64,000 nucleotides of DNA from Echinostoma caproni (Eukaryota; Platyhelminthes; Trematoda; Plagiorchiida; Echinostomatidae), in the NCBI GenBank assembly GCA_900618425.1, contig UZAN01039505.1, forward strand, positions 86,486 to 150,485, in the 5' to 3' direction. The position numbers and the translations under genes are program-made. This document shows, piece by piece, positions 27,101 through 42,100 of this stretch. The notes under the pieces are model-generated. The model was not told the DNA's origin. It ran no database searches and was given only the letters and a program-made list of their open reading frames with translations. Each line of letters opens with the position of its first letter. Position 1 is the first letter of the stretch.

Positions 27101-30100
27101 ATCGATATATTGCTGCAAATAACAATAACAACAGCACTGACGAAAGTTGCTCATTTTCACGTTCAAAATGTATTCATTTTACATACGTAATAAGCAAAAC
27201 ATACGGCGAATCAGCTTGATTGAAGAGATAGTATTCTCAGTCCGAGATATTGCTTACTTACTGCTTACTTACTGCACTTTTGAGACAAAATATGCTCGTG
27301 AATCCCGTAGTGGTGTTGTTGTTGGGTACACAACCATGACTTGTACTGCATTAGAGAAGAACGCTGAATAAAAATTTAACTTCCCACCGAAACCAACTGG
27401 GTTATTTTGCCTTTCCAAAGGTTGTTGTTATAGAACATTGAAGTAAAAATGAATATGACTGTATTACCTTCTAAACAGCCGGTTGATATTGTCTGAATCC
27501 AAAAGTTTTATATTCGGACAGTTATTAGAGTAAATATGTCTTCTCTTTGACAGAAGATAAACTGCTCATTCTTAGCGTGTGACCCGGTGAGCCCAGAATT
27601 AGTGCTGACTGGAGAGCAAGAATGCTAAACGTTGATGCAGTGCGCTGTCACAGTAAAAAAACAAACTAACAATTAACACATTGGCATTTTTCAATAACCA
27701 AATTTGACCGGTTAAGTTGCATTACCAGCAAGAACACTTCTAAACGATTTTCTGTGGAAAAAACAATAACTGTATAAATGATGTCTGTGAACACAACATA
27801 TATTATTTTAATGGGGTGATATTAGGAAGCAAATTTAACTAGGAAGTGAAAAAAATGATAAAGAAATTGATGAAGAAATATAGAAATAAAGGCTCTATCA
27901 GCAACAAGACAAACTTCGAAATTCTGTTCTTTTTTGGGCTCATTTATCCGTATTCCTTTCTAAATATCACTGACATATTGCGTGCTACCATTCGTCAAAA
28001 ATATTTTCCTGTTCTCTTCTGCACGATGAAAGCAAACACGCGGATCGTGCCGTGACAAATCACCGGAATTCTGATCGGCGCCTACACTTTTCCGTAGATT
28101 AAAGTCGTTCTTCAGCTGGCCACCGGTTAAAAGTATCATATCAAATACGTTCTGGTTGTGCCTTTCAGTACTATCTTACTTCCTCGTGCATCGCCTTTCT
28201 ACATGTAAGTTGTTATGCTGTTTTTATTATACATTAGAAACATGCTGACTATTTTCCACTTTTACACGTTCCTACTAACAACCAGATAAATAGGCCCGTT
28301 ANGGCCCGTTAACAACTCGTCTCCAGGAAGCGAAAAAAGTACTGAAACGATTATACGGCATGTGTCGGTATTAGAGCAGGCAAGAATACTGTGGTCCCTT
28401 CTACCCAACTAGTGGCGCTGTGATATTGATCCATAAAGGAAAAAACTGTCTGTCAAGTTGTCTACAAAGAGCATCAGTAAGCCCGTCACGAAACAAGCTG
28501 ACTGGCGTGTGTTCCTACGCATGCTACTTTGTTCCAAGCTCAACTCCCTTGATCAGAACAGCCCTCAGATGAAGCTCCGACAGTGTTTCATCCAAATCTG
28601 TTTGGTGGATGGTTTTTTTCAATAAGGTCCATCCATATAAGCTTCCAACATCAAAAAGGAACGAATTACTGTTTTTGGACACAAGCACCAATCATGTCAG
28701 TGTTAACAGAAAGGACACACTCAGACCGGACGTAAACGTGTTGACGGCCACACTGACTTAGGTTACTTCGGTTTGTTTTCATATGCGAAATGAACGGGAT
28801 ATTGTGTTTTTGCGAGTTTTGGTCAGTCTTGACCGTTTCAAAGTTAATTTTACGGAGTATCTGAGTGTGATGTACTCTAAAAAATCGCATCCTTCAGCTC
28901 ATCTGACAAAGGCTAAGACCTGGATAGTTGACCACTCATAACTTTGATAAACCTAATATTCAAGACTTCTAAATGTAGTATAATATGAACAAAGTACAGT
29001 AGTGTGCAGAAACGAAGGTAAATCAATTTTGTTGTCTGAATTCTTTACAAACCCATTCAGTTTGAGGTTGATGTGGACACCTATATTTCTCTACTTTTAC
29101 TATCAGCTAAAATTGTGTTTACTAGAATAGATAAGGAACATAACTATGTAAATTAATTAAGACAAACGTTCGATCATATAATGAAATAATTTCCTGAACC
29201 ATTTTGTCAGAAAATATTATAACAATTTGCTGAAAAGTTACTATTTATCATTGATGTAGTCCAAGGGAGGTTTTGCAACAAAATCAACTCACAAAGATTC
29301 ATGGAAATCCTCCAAGGGATGCGAAAATAACTTTATCCACCATAATGAGAAACAACTAATATATGCTAGAAACCTTTCCAATGTAGCTCGCATGAACCCA
29401 GAGTGTGGCATGAGTGATGTTGAAATTGTCCAATCCACTTCATGAAAGCCAATTTACCGATCCAGCAATTAAAGATAAAACGTGGATGACAAGTTACACA
29501 ATGAATGTCACACCTAGTTTACCGGGCAGCATGAAAAATGTCAGCTAGGAAATATGACAATGAATGTGCTTAACTTCGACGAGATTTATTCATTAACATG
29601 GGTTCGGTATTTCATTTGTCATTGTTTTACAAGCCGCTTCTCTTATTCTCACGGGTTCTGACGCTTCTGTCCCTTTTGTATTCATATATAAACAGTGATA
29701 AACGTAATCATTTATTCAACACCTCTTCGAATAAACGTTATTTAGCTTTATCGGATCCGTAATAGCACGTTTTAAACCTGTGTTGAATTGCAATGTTACT
29801 CATTGGGGTCTTAACGTTCACTAAACCGCTCAAAGTTGTCGACCCGTATTGACCAGTTTGCGTCCATAGACGGAGGATAACCGGCAGTTGGCTAACAATC
29901 AATTTGTTTATGTGCAAGGAGAACATCAGGTGCTTTGATATCATATGGAAGCTCGAGAGAATCATTCACCACGGACCTAATCGCGTGCCTAATAGAAGGA
30001 ACAGGATTGCGTCAACACCTCCGGCTATTGAAAATACTGTTTTTCGACGATAATTTTGATTCAAAAAGTCACAGTGTAGTGTTGCTTCAAATGAATTTAT

Positions 30101-33100
30101 TAACAGCATCGTGGTAGTTTAGCTGTAGTTCTGAAATATCCCCTTTAAGCTTCTGTCCTCAGTAACCCCTTGGAGGAAATCCGCCAAAACTGGTCCTATC
30201 GACCTGATCAAGGTGACCCTATCTATCTGTTGATATTTTTGTCCAAGAAACAAAAATCCAACGCCCCACGTAGAAAGCAGCAGAAGTGATGGTTTCTAAA
30301 CAGAAACACCATGCCACTCTATCTCAGGCCTTTCCGGTCGTTTAAAACACAAGAAACACAAATCACTGAAATTCGCCGAAGCTACGACCTTTCTTATTCA
30401 CAAACCTAATCTATGCGAACCACGTAAACGGTTGACCAATTAAGGTTTGGCCTGATGACTGACTCTTTTCCATATATTTGTTTTGTTTATTGCACAAAGC
30501 AATCTTACATTCGTCTTGCGTTTAATATTGCACTAACTACAAAATTTACGTTGAATGTGATATACTGCAGCACAGATATAGCAAAATGATCATGGATACA
30601 TTGTGCAAACCCATGTTTTTGACTGCATTATTCAACAATCTGGTCATCTTAAAGACCAGCATCAAGGATTATCTTTTTGTTCTAATTAGTTAAATAGGAA
30701 CATTATCATGATATAGGTGGGACAAACAACTGGTATATACAAGAATCATGCGATTCTTGGAAAATATTTTAACCATTCCGATTATTTACGTTTTCGTTGT
30801 TGAATGGTTGAGAAGATGAAGAATATGTATATACCCATTTGAAAGCGAGTACACTACCAGTTGAGTGTTGCTTTTAATCAAAGTTATGCCAGAAATAAAG
30901 AATCTCAATTAATTTGAATGCTTTCTCGGTAAACTAAAACTTCGGACTATGCTAAGCCTCTATTTGTGCTGTTGTCCCACTTCTCAAATTATCCGTGAAA
31001 GCAGATGGTAGATATTCGTGTTTCATTTTCGCAGAATTTTCACAAAAAATAATACAGTGAAGCAATTTATCAATGAATTTGATCTGACCAACGTAGAATT
31101 TTAAGTTCGTGATTGAATCTGATAGAACTGCAATCCACGAGTTGAATTTATCTCGTAAAAGCAATGATTTCCAGAAATGAAATGATAGGGTGTCTTGGGG
31201 AGGAAGAAATTTTCAATAATACTCATTACCGTTGTCGGTATGCATGTTTAAAATTGTCCTTTTTTCAATGGGGAATGCTAAAACTTAAAATATAGCGGAG
31301 GCGATATATCCAACAGTACAATTTACGTGCTTATTTATAAAAATTCGCTCGTATGGGTACAGTTGTACAAAATCCTAAAAACATGATTTGCGGAAAGAAC
31401 GTATTTTGTGATAATCAATCAATATTTGTACGCACCCTTTCGATGGTACACAAAATACTTTACGAATGCACAGCCAGTTACTCTAATTAGTGTCTGCTTA
31501 ATATTTGATCTGGAGTCAATTATCGTTTTGGGTTTGATAAGGACTGTGACGTAAAGACAGTGATTGTTCGTCGATATCGCTACATTTGAAAGCAGACAAC
31601 ATTTGGCTTTGAACAAATTACATTGGAGAATATACGCACAGAAGAGACTTTAGTGGTGATGACGAACATATAATATAGTGGGAGCTGTTGGGAAAGTCAG
31701 CCCAGCCCTTGAGTGCAATCAAGCAACAGACAACAGAATCGAAAACCCGTGCTGATATTTTTTTCGAGGATTGATACGGGACATGTGATTCGAGGCCACA
31801 TGTTGATATGCTCTCAAAAAAAGAGCATGGTCTCACATTTGCATCACGCGCCCAAGCAATGCAGATAGCCATGGCACCTTTATAAGCACGCTATTTATAG
31901 AAAAGGTTGTGTGTAAGATCCATCATTACCTCTTACATTTAGGCAGAGTTAATCTCTAACACTTTTACCGTTTGGATTGGAAGAAACAACCAATGAAAAA
32001 CTTTTACAAAAAATAAATCGATAATATATTTTAAACTAACAGCTAGTTCTTCGGTGATGCATTTGTTTATCTGAGGCAACTAACAGTTGTAAAAGTGATT
32101 TTATCAGAATCATTCCTGTCATTTTAATATAGACCAGTGATTTTTAAAGTTATCGAACACAAAATTCAGGCAGATTGTCGACCAGTTACCATCATTCAGT
32201 TGACCCGAAGAGCCATCATACTTCCTAATAATATCTCTTCCCTCCACCCCACCCCCTCTGCACTCAGATTTCCACCCAGAAAAATAACTCCGAACGAAAG
32301 ATCCTCACATCCTTCAGGCCGTCAATGAGTGATTCACCCAGTTCCAAAGCTTGCATCAGAATTCGATTCAGTCGAATAGTGAACAGAAGCTCCGGACTGT
32401 ACAATAAGCGATACTGGTCTACATCAATCGGTCGGTTGAGTTGATTCTCATTAGGCCCAGTCGCTAAACCGGACTGCGTGGTGGTTGGGGTGGTACCAAT
32501 TTGGGTGTTGATACGCGATCTAGCTGGAGCTTGACGACGACGTCGACGACGTTTACGTAGAGCCAAAATTGTCGGATCTGTATTGCTCATGAGCGAGTCG
32601 AGAATCAGATTCAGACGGGCCTGACAGTATTTGTGACAGCTGAAACAGGGAAAAAGAGGAAAACAAGAAATAAACGAATAAAACAATAGTTTGAGGGTTT
32701 AGTTTAGGCTTTTCGTAGTTACATGATGCCAATGTGCACTGAGGTAGAAAGTGATAAAGAATGCTGGGAAGCCGTGATCTTTTGCACGGGCCCATAGACC
32801 CAGGGGCCTAGGGCAAGGTTGAGCTAGTATAGTCGCTCGCAAACATTTCATAGGGAGGACTGTCAAATGAGTAGACAGAAGGAAACAGTGCATTTTGCCG
32901 CATGGTGGGTAAACCAGTAACTTGTCTATGTTTTGTTTTTCACTTATTCGTAGTCGAGTCTATGAGTTTGCATTTCCTGTGATACTCAACAGAATCAAAT
33001 ATACTTACTCTGCCATACAGGATCTCAGCTGGTTTTCTTTGCTCTTTGTAGGTAAGAGTTCATCTTTTACTTTGGAAGATATATTAGAAAGTGGTATTAA

Positions 33101-36100
33101 TTTTAACGAGCAAGAAAACTAAACTGATATCTTATTGTGTGTAGCTACTGACATCGTGGGGTTCGTCTTAGCCAGATCTCGTTTACGATAGAACCATTCT
33201 GGGTTGTCTCCTGAGAAAAGGTTACCTCTGGTTTTTATTGTTCAAAATACATAAAAGCATGATTAAAGCATCTGATGCTTGTGCAGTTTCGAATTAGTTA
33301 AACAGTGTATTGCGTGTTAAAGAGTCAGTACCATTATCGTACTGGAAAGCGGAAACAATAGAATACTTGGAAAACAAAAAAAGGAAAGAACTAATCATAA
33401 ACATTGTTGTTTCACTAAATTGAAACATAAGTTGAAAGATTACCTGATTTCGTGGGTAATTTTAACAGTCTCGGATTCTTATGAGATTATTAACACCTCT
33501 CCTACAGTTTAGATCAATTCAGACAAAGAACCGAGGAATAACTATCTGTCTGATTGTAATGCGAAGCGGCTGAATTACAGGGATAGGAGAGAACACACGG
33601 AGGTACACTTAGTCATGATCACTATGCGAGTAAAAAAATCCGAATACATCAACAATCCATTCTCAGATTGCTCATCGTTTTACCTCACAATTTCTGTTGT
33701 TCATCCTTTGCATGTTGCATTCGACGAAAGTACATTTCAAGTAATTGAAAAGGTACGCATGCTAATGTTTGTCCTATTATAAATAGTATCCTCATCGGGT
33801 CGTTCTGTTGTTATTTACAAACTTGCCGGAAAGCTTTCCACATAGGTAGAGTTTACGAGAGCTTGTATCTTTTCACACTGAAGCTAGCAGCTTTAAAAAC
33901 CGACAGTTACGAGTTGCTTTCCTCCATTGTAAGACTGCTCTGTTCTCTCAGAGGGATAATTTGCCTGTTGATCTTCATATAACATATAACTTCAACTTGT
34001 GACCTCGAGACCCCGGTCCTCACCGGTCAGCTGGCATACCTCTGTTAACCGCGTCATAGATTCGTGTTAGATAAGACCCGTAGAAACGTTTCTCCGGGAA
34101 GTTAGTGTGTTTTCTTACAGTTTGGACTGAGTTGTGCTAAAGTTAATCGTGGGATAAAATGTCTATTAGTTGCAACAGACAAAAGTTTTTAATGCGTCCC
34201 CTGATTATTCCATGAGAATCTGATCGACAAATGGAATTCCGACTGGAATACAATACGTACTAAGGTAATCATGAATTGCCTCACACATAAAGTTGTCATT
34301 CGAGGTCAACGATCGACTGATCGATTTTTCAGCCAGAGGTAGTTTGGTGAAGGTAAGCGTTGGAGTCTGAGTCGCGCTCCCAAATGCGTACGCAAAGGCA
34401 CTTGCAAAGTACGCAGTCTGAGGTTCATTACTTCAATCAAAGTCAGTCTGGTTAAAATAATTACGGAAATGTAAATTACGCTTCAAACTAACCCATTCAG
34501 TGATGGAAGGCAGTTTGTGACTATAATATGTTTTGACTATCGGTGTTCTCGTGTTGGCCAAACTATTTAGACGTAATTTACTTGATTAATTGTCTACATG
34601 TGCAAGTTAGATAAACATCCTTAAAGTTTTATGGTAAATTCAATCATGTGTGCTAATTCGCAAACGTAAGGTTAGTGTACTATGGTTCTTATTAAAATGA
34701 GATAGGAATAAAAATGAGATAATAAATAGATAAAGCATTTCCATGACAAAAGTTATTCGCCAATTTTCAAAGTTGAACCTATAGCTTACTATTGTCTTAA
34801 TCATTGCCTGTTGAAAACTAATAAATGCGGCATTCAATCATGATGGCTGGCTCTTTTTGTAATCTATTAGATGTAATTGTTTATTCCGATATGTTTTCTG
34901 CTGAACGTTCCACGCATAAGCGGCAACTTATTTGGCATTTTAAATGAAAGGATGCAAATTTCCTTTAAGCACTGTAACCATCCTCAATAGTATCGCCTCC
35001 TATCAAATGGGTACATCCTTGGTATATTTGTTCTATAAAGAATCCGTTGACTTGTTTTCAAACGAAATGAGTTTGTGGTGGATGTTGGGATAATTCTCCG
35101 GTCGCCTTTCAGCTTTAAAACGGTGGCCACATACACCGTGACAGTTAGTTTCCACTCTCATGCATTCTGGAGACGTTATCAGGTAATCAGGGAAGCCAAA
35201 GTAAAGAATGAATGTTTACATTCACAAATTGATGCTTGGTAAGAAACCAGATTGTACTACACCGAGGCACATTCCGTACACCATCTATCTGTGAATTTCA
35301 AAGATGGTATGCTGAAAAAGCAGGTAAAAACGTGCGTGAACCACTAAGTTCAGTTATGAATAAAACTTTAAATATACCATTGATATAGGAGATTATAAAA
35401 ACCCCGGGCCTTTGTTATCTCCAGTCATTCCTGCAAAGTTTTATGTAACATTAATTTGCCAAATTAAGGAAAAAATGTTAATTTAATCAGTCGTCCAGAT
35501 TTCCGCAACTTCTGCAATACGCATGGACATAGAGTTGCCCTGGAAAATGTGTGAACTAAGTATGAGGATAAGGGGAAACCAAATTGCTTTTCATAGAACA
35601 ATACACTACTGCTCCCCACAGTTTACTGTGCAAGTGACCATTGATTTGTGTCACGTGACAATGCATCAAATCAATTAGTNCCGCCAAACCACTATACAGA
35701 ACATTACTTTTCATATCCTACAATTTGTTTTCTGATAAAATAGTGTTATAGACGTCCCAATACTCTTCCTTCCGCATTAGGACTGTTTTAAAACGGCCCC
35801 AATATGGACTACCCGAATTGTTATCGTGTGATCTCAGCAGATGCAGAATCGTTTGCAAACTGTCATCTCTAGTGAACTTGACCTCTATTTCGGATAGATG
35901 CATCCCGTTTGAGAGGCGAACATTTGACATATGCACCGATTTCCGATAAACATCTGAAAAGTGAAATGTTCCAAAACCGATTCATTTTCGGAAAGTATGG
36001 TTCGTCTATTCGCGAGGTACCACTTTGACGGAATAGCGGAAAATGTTTGGGAAATTTTCATTCATTGTGCTTTTCATCATGGTGGATATGACGGCACACT

Positions 36101-39100
36101 ACCCGATTAATGAAAAATATTGTAGAAAATCAAATATGTATCCAATGTTTACAGTATCCCAGAAAATGAGAAGAAAATAAATGTTACACTAAGACACTGC
36201 AAAGCGATATTTCTGTGATCAGAGTTGATGTTAGGTTTTGAGGAAGATGTAAACTAATCTTATCAACAACCATACCATTTTTGAAGCATAATTTACCAAT
36301 TGATGCAGCACAACATTTATACTCTGTTGTATTGTCCGGTTTCATTTATCAGTAGTCGCGATTGATGGTATTTGCTCGAATCGTTTTATCAAAATAAGGT
36401 TGGAAGGTTTTCTACTTTAGTATTTCGTAGTCTTTCCCATTAGTATATCCATTTCTTTATGTACTGCTTAACTAACCTTAAATCTGCAATGATGGTAAAA
36501 AGAAAAACCCTTCAACCACCCACTTCACTCTTTCTATGTTGTCAGTCTATCATCAACCAAACGGGAACTGTGTTCAGATTTGCGTCTTGCATTTACCAGT
36601 AGCTCACCAAACTGCACTAACCAAATAAGTTTTTTTTTATTTTTGCCTCACAGTTTATCAGATGGTTTTCTTTCTCCTAAATTCCCTTGGTGGCTCTTTT
36701 TTAAGTTTACATTAGCCTCCACCTTTTGTAAAGGCAAATAAATATATGAACCCGTTTATTGCTTTTCATCATTTCATTCCTCCGATTTCGATCTGTTTTT
36801 GTTCGAGATTTTCAAATCTAGGTGAACTAAGGCATTTTGACCAATGTAACTAAACATTCTCGGTGTTAATGATGGTCTCGAAACTTTTAGAAACATGACC
36901 ATGCTTCATGCAAGCGATACTTATTGTCTCCGATATCAGAAGAAATGTTTTTTCTCGCGGTTTAACTTCTGTGGCTTATCATGCTATTCTATTTCTAACG
37001 ACCACAATAGATCCCCATCCGATGGGTCACGAATGAAACAGTGTGACAAGCAGGTGATTTAGCACGGACAAAAACGCACACAGTTGTTGGGCATCAATTA
37101 TGTGAACAATTACCACCTATTCAGGGCTAATTCCGAATATGCCCTGACAAATGGGGACAAATTAAAAAGTCATCCTGTTCAACATATGAGGTATATACAG
37201 CTCCGAAAATGTTTTGTTTGTTCGATAAATTTAACCGGAGTGTAATTGAATCTCAGAGGCAATGCTTTCGGAATATTCTATTACTTAATAAACGTACATG
37301 ATGTTTATGAACGGATACATCTAAAGAAGAAACCACTGTCCAACCAACTGTCCAACCAACTGTATTCTATTAGCAATTGAAACCTTTGTCTGAAAGCCGA
37401 AGAAAACGTGTGCTTAATCAGGACTTATCCGCAATGTACCTCTGTTGAGACTGAAACTGTTTTATACCCAATACTCTCACTTTCGCACTACACAGTGGAA
37501 AACACATGAAACACGGGGCAAGTGAACATCAATCGAAATATGGAAATCAGCGTCAAGAATATAAAAAAACGTACACATTGTCCAGTGTTCATCGACAATG
37601 TGAGGCGTATTCACAAAGATAAGCCTAGAAAAGATATTTAACTGCAACAGTCGCTACCAAATCTTTGCGAAATAAGCCACAAAACATACATGTGTGTCTA
37701 CAGAATCATCATCCTACCCGTCCTAGCACACAGCTGCAAAAACACAATCATTCAGAACCAAGGGTGCGATAATGCTCAACATAATTCAGTGAGCGCCAGA
37801 TAGCAGAAACACTGCGGTTCATCAAGGCTGCGTCAATACAGAGATTTTCCGCGCTTTCCTTTGAGGGAGATCGCCATAGTGATTGGACCGTGTCTTCAGA
37901 AGTTCATCAACGGAACTCACAAAATCAAACTTTACCCAACACCTTTGTCAATCTGATAATATCCCATAATCCATGAAAACAGTCAAGATTTAGATATGCA
38001 AGCAGTGAACGGTTCCCAAAAATGGATGCTTCACTGAACTGAAAACGGCGCTGACGGGGGCTCCGAGAGCTGTGCGCAGATAGTCCTAATTAGAACGTAT
38101 TCAGGAAGCTGAATTCCCGTGGACTAACAAAAACAATTAGAATTCAACCTTTTTCTAACTTGGCGGTTACTTAACTTGACGTTAATTGAGATCACAAAAT
38201 GATGAATTAAATGAAGTTTTAGACCAATATGGAGGCTCCGTGATAAAAACGTGTATTTTTCCTAGACTACGGTGATTCTCGCAAACGACTGATAGACAAA
38301 CATTACTCAATTTTCTCTCCTAAGGTAGCTTTCAACCTCCTGAGGGTGAGCCACTGGATATTTGTTCCTCCACTCTTCAGCAGTTTACAAGTTAAAAAGG
38401 CGTTTATCTTCACTACTTCGCTTGTTCCAAGAGTACTAAAAAGCGCTAGTATATCCTCAGTCTGTTTTTTTTTTATACACTTTTCTAAATTTCTTCTATG
38501 ACCATGAGTAATTCTTCGCTTCGAATCAACAATGGAGGCATTTGACTTATCCTACAAAAGCCCTGTTTTCTATACTATTTCACAAACTGATATGACGGAA
38601 TTGTGGAATAGTTTTATTAAAAGAACAGTTGCACGAAGCACAAAATGTTTTATGATGTTATTTTTCATCCTTTGAAGGATGCTGAGTACGACCAACTATT
38701 AGCTGCCAGTCCTCTATTGTTCAGTTCAAATATGCTCCAGAAGATCAGAGGACTTATATTTTCTCGCTTCCTAGGTCAGTTTATTCCCTATATATCTTAC
38801 AAGGCTTTTTATTGTGGAAGCGTTTAACCCCAGTGCATTTTGAGTTCCCATTTATTTTTACTGGTCTACTCATCAAGGTCCATGGACTCATCTCCAGGTC
38901 CTCTAGTTTCTGTCAGTTTGCAACTGTATTTTGGATAAACACCTGGCACATTATATTGAAGCTTACCACCCCTAAACTGGTTAATATTCCTCCAGAAGAT
39001 TTTATATGACTTATCGCTTTCTCTATATTCGGAACTTAATCAAGACCCTTCTATCTAAACCACCAATTTTTGTAATAATGACAGAAAAAATAGCACTGAG

Positions 39101-42100
39101 TCATTCCGGCCTTCTATTGTTAAAGAGTTAGCTACATCTTTATAACTCTTAGGCTCCGTTGGATCTGCTTTGAAACATCAAAGTAGAAGAAAACAGTGCA
39201 GATTTTCAGGGTCTAGCCAAAGACTGAGAATGCACGGATTACGAAATCCACTATCTTGTGATTAGGAGTATACGAGTTTCAACAATGTGCAGTGTTGAGT
39301 GTGAAACAGTTTGCTACTTTCTGTCTAGTCTGTCGGCGACAATTATACGTTTATGCGAGTTGAAGTAGTCAATTCAAGTTTCATGTTTGTAGAACATGTT
39401 TCGCGGTGATGAGAAGTGAAACACCAGTGCGCCATCATTATGGTGAGGGTTGCAAACTTTAGACCTACATCACTCCAACCCGGTCTGCAAATGCCTGAAG
39501 TAAGTTGATGTTGTATTCAGTGTCGAACTCTGTGGTGAGATGAGTAAAACAAAAACAGCAGCGAATATTTTCTCAATTATTTTCCCGTGTACAAAACCAA
39601 AAGCAATTGTAGGAACCATACGAGCGTGTTGTGTTTTCGCAGCAGGAGATATACAGATACTCCCAATGGTGTTCGGATATAATCCCTGATGGTTTTACGC
39701 CTCCCCCCCCCAGGGTATGGGTTTTCTTCACTTCGAAACGACGATAATCACGCTATCGCATCTTATACTTTGCTTCGATCTGCATGTCAGCACTTCTATG
39801 GCGAACTTGGTCAAAATGGGGTGTTCTTTGGTTGTATGATTTTATTCAATTTTATCAATTTCAAGAACACCAAATGTTATCCTACACGAGCACGTTTATG
39901 AAATCTTTACGTGTTATCACGCAAACCGCACCTTTTGTGAAATATTCCAACAATGTGAGGAATAAGTTCAAGCTGATGATCAAAACACAAGGCGGCAGAA
40001 AGCGAATACATCGAGCAGGTTGGCAAGTCGCTCTCAGACAGTGCAATACCAGTCAAATGCATATTCCTCTCATGTGAACAAGCAATCTTAGTTCTATGTT
40101 GGGAAAAGTGGACGAGGTAGTAGATATCATAGGGAAAAAAGAGTACAACAGTATAGGAATTATTATGCTACAGGAATCGTGGCTGCACGAAGAAATACCT
40201 AATGAAATTGTTCAACTGGAGAGATATAATTTGTATTGGGTGGACTGTCCCAAGAGTGTCCGTGAACGAGGAGGAGGTATTAGAAGTTACGTTAGCGACA
40301 ATTGGAGTACTCAACGAATAAAATAAATTGTCACGTCATCGAATGTAAGCCCGTTTTCTGGGTGGGTTTCGTTCCATAGTTCTTGAAAACTCTTGCCTGT
40401 CATCCACAATTTCAGCGGCTGATATGACTAGCTTTTCTGGTATTTTTTCTGCCTCCATCATACAAAAAACAAGTTACTCTTTGTAAATATTTGTTGATGA
40501 GTTCAACAGATATGATGTAACTTTCCTCATCACACTGGGTCTGCAAGCTTTGGTAATTTTTCCCACCTGACTCAATTTAAAACTTGATTTGGTTTTTACA
40601 ACCAAACCAAAATATTTCGCAGTCCAGAAACATGCTCTTCCAAGCAGTTCGGATCACTTTATCTTAAAAATAAATTAGCTCACCCTAATACAATACATTG
40701 TTTATTTATATTGTCAGCGTGACCTGCTAGCTCATTTTCACCGCTTAATGACTAAAAATAATGTAAAATCCCTGGTCTAATAAACACTCCAGGAAAACGA
40801 AGCCATAAAAGGGGTGACCGTCATACTTGATACACATTACCCGTTAACTGTCACGTCAACTTTGGATGCGTTTTCAAAAAAGCTGAATAAAAAAACAAAT
40901 CATCTTCACTGAGCTCACAAACGCGTTTCTGGCATATTCTTTCCAGACAACCCGATTTCAGTTTTAGCTTTCACTATTATGAAGTGAAAATCGTTTCTTT
41001 CTTAAAGTCTTGGTATATTGAATAAAAAACCTGGTTTCTAAAGTGCAGTTTTACCACACTGATTTGAGTAGCGCATCCTGAGGCAAATATAAAATCTGAC
41101 GAAATCAGATTTGTAGAAAAGTTATCAAAACAAAACGATTACATTGTTACAAACTCAGAAACATGGAGGACCATCGGAGTTGTTTTACCTAAATGCGCGC
41201 TTATTTAAAACGATTTTACTACATTGCTTCCATAATAATAATTCGCTTTGTATTTTATATAACAAACACATTTTTTATACCCCTACTCCGCTTTTTGCAA
41301 TTGAAAGTTTACCATTCGCAAGGGTGAAATGCGTAAAAAGATAACCTCGTGTTCATGCTAATGTTGAATACAATCAAATAAATGGATATGTTGAAGTACA
41401 CAAAACAAGGTATATATTTTGATATCTAAACAATGTTGCAGAGGTTATCCACGTTATAAAACATTACTACAATTCAGCAGTCTGAAGATTTTGTCAGGCC
41501 CAAATTCTATTGAAACAAAAGTACCTCTTTGTAAGTGAAAAATTCAGAATGTTATGATAACAATAGTTGCATTTTATGCCAAGAATACCAGATGGAAAGA
41601 ATTTTTGATCACTCAAACTGAGAACATCTTTTAGAATGACGAAATCTGTGATCAGAAGGGTAATTTAGTTTCAGAGCAGAGAATGGTATCAAGTTTATCA
41701 CTTAAAAGCTCAGTGCGTTAAACTGCATGGATCAAATCTTTAATGTTTCTACGGGTGACTAATTCTACTTGACACCAAACTTGAGTGGAGCATTGAAGTT
41801 CTGCATTCGTCTTGTTGGCGAGTATTATCTCACCATTCATGTTTAATTTTCAGCATGCCGATTTCACACCTCAAATATTTCCGCCAAAATTGCCTCAAAT
41901 TTCGCAACATATTTGCCGCACAACGATTGGCCTACTGGAATTAAGCTAGGAGCACAGACAAAACTGACACCGAGAACGCAAACAATTTGATGGAATTGTG
42001 TTTGAGGGAGATCGTCAAATTTTCTGATATCTCAAACCGACGGAATCATTTCTGTGTATTGTACCGCTGGCTTTAAAACGGACTCACGAGTCTGATGCCC

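Larger units (their letters stand above)
19903..32308 (-). other. 12.4-kb glypican intron, largest in the gene
   Basis: Contains a tRNA-like SINE candidate (21255-21345) and a zinc-finger-like coding remnant on the plus strand (21955-22134). The remainder has only short open frames without recognisable products and two isolated ambiguous bases (26363, 28302). A pyrimidine-rich run at 32235-32265 lies just beyond the exon. Confidence 0.65.
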
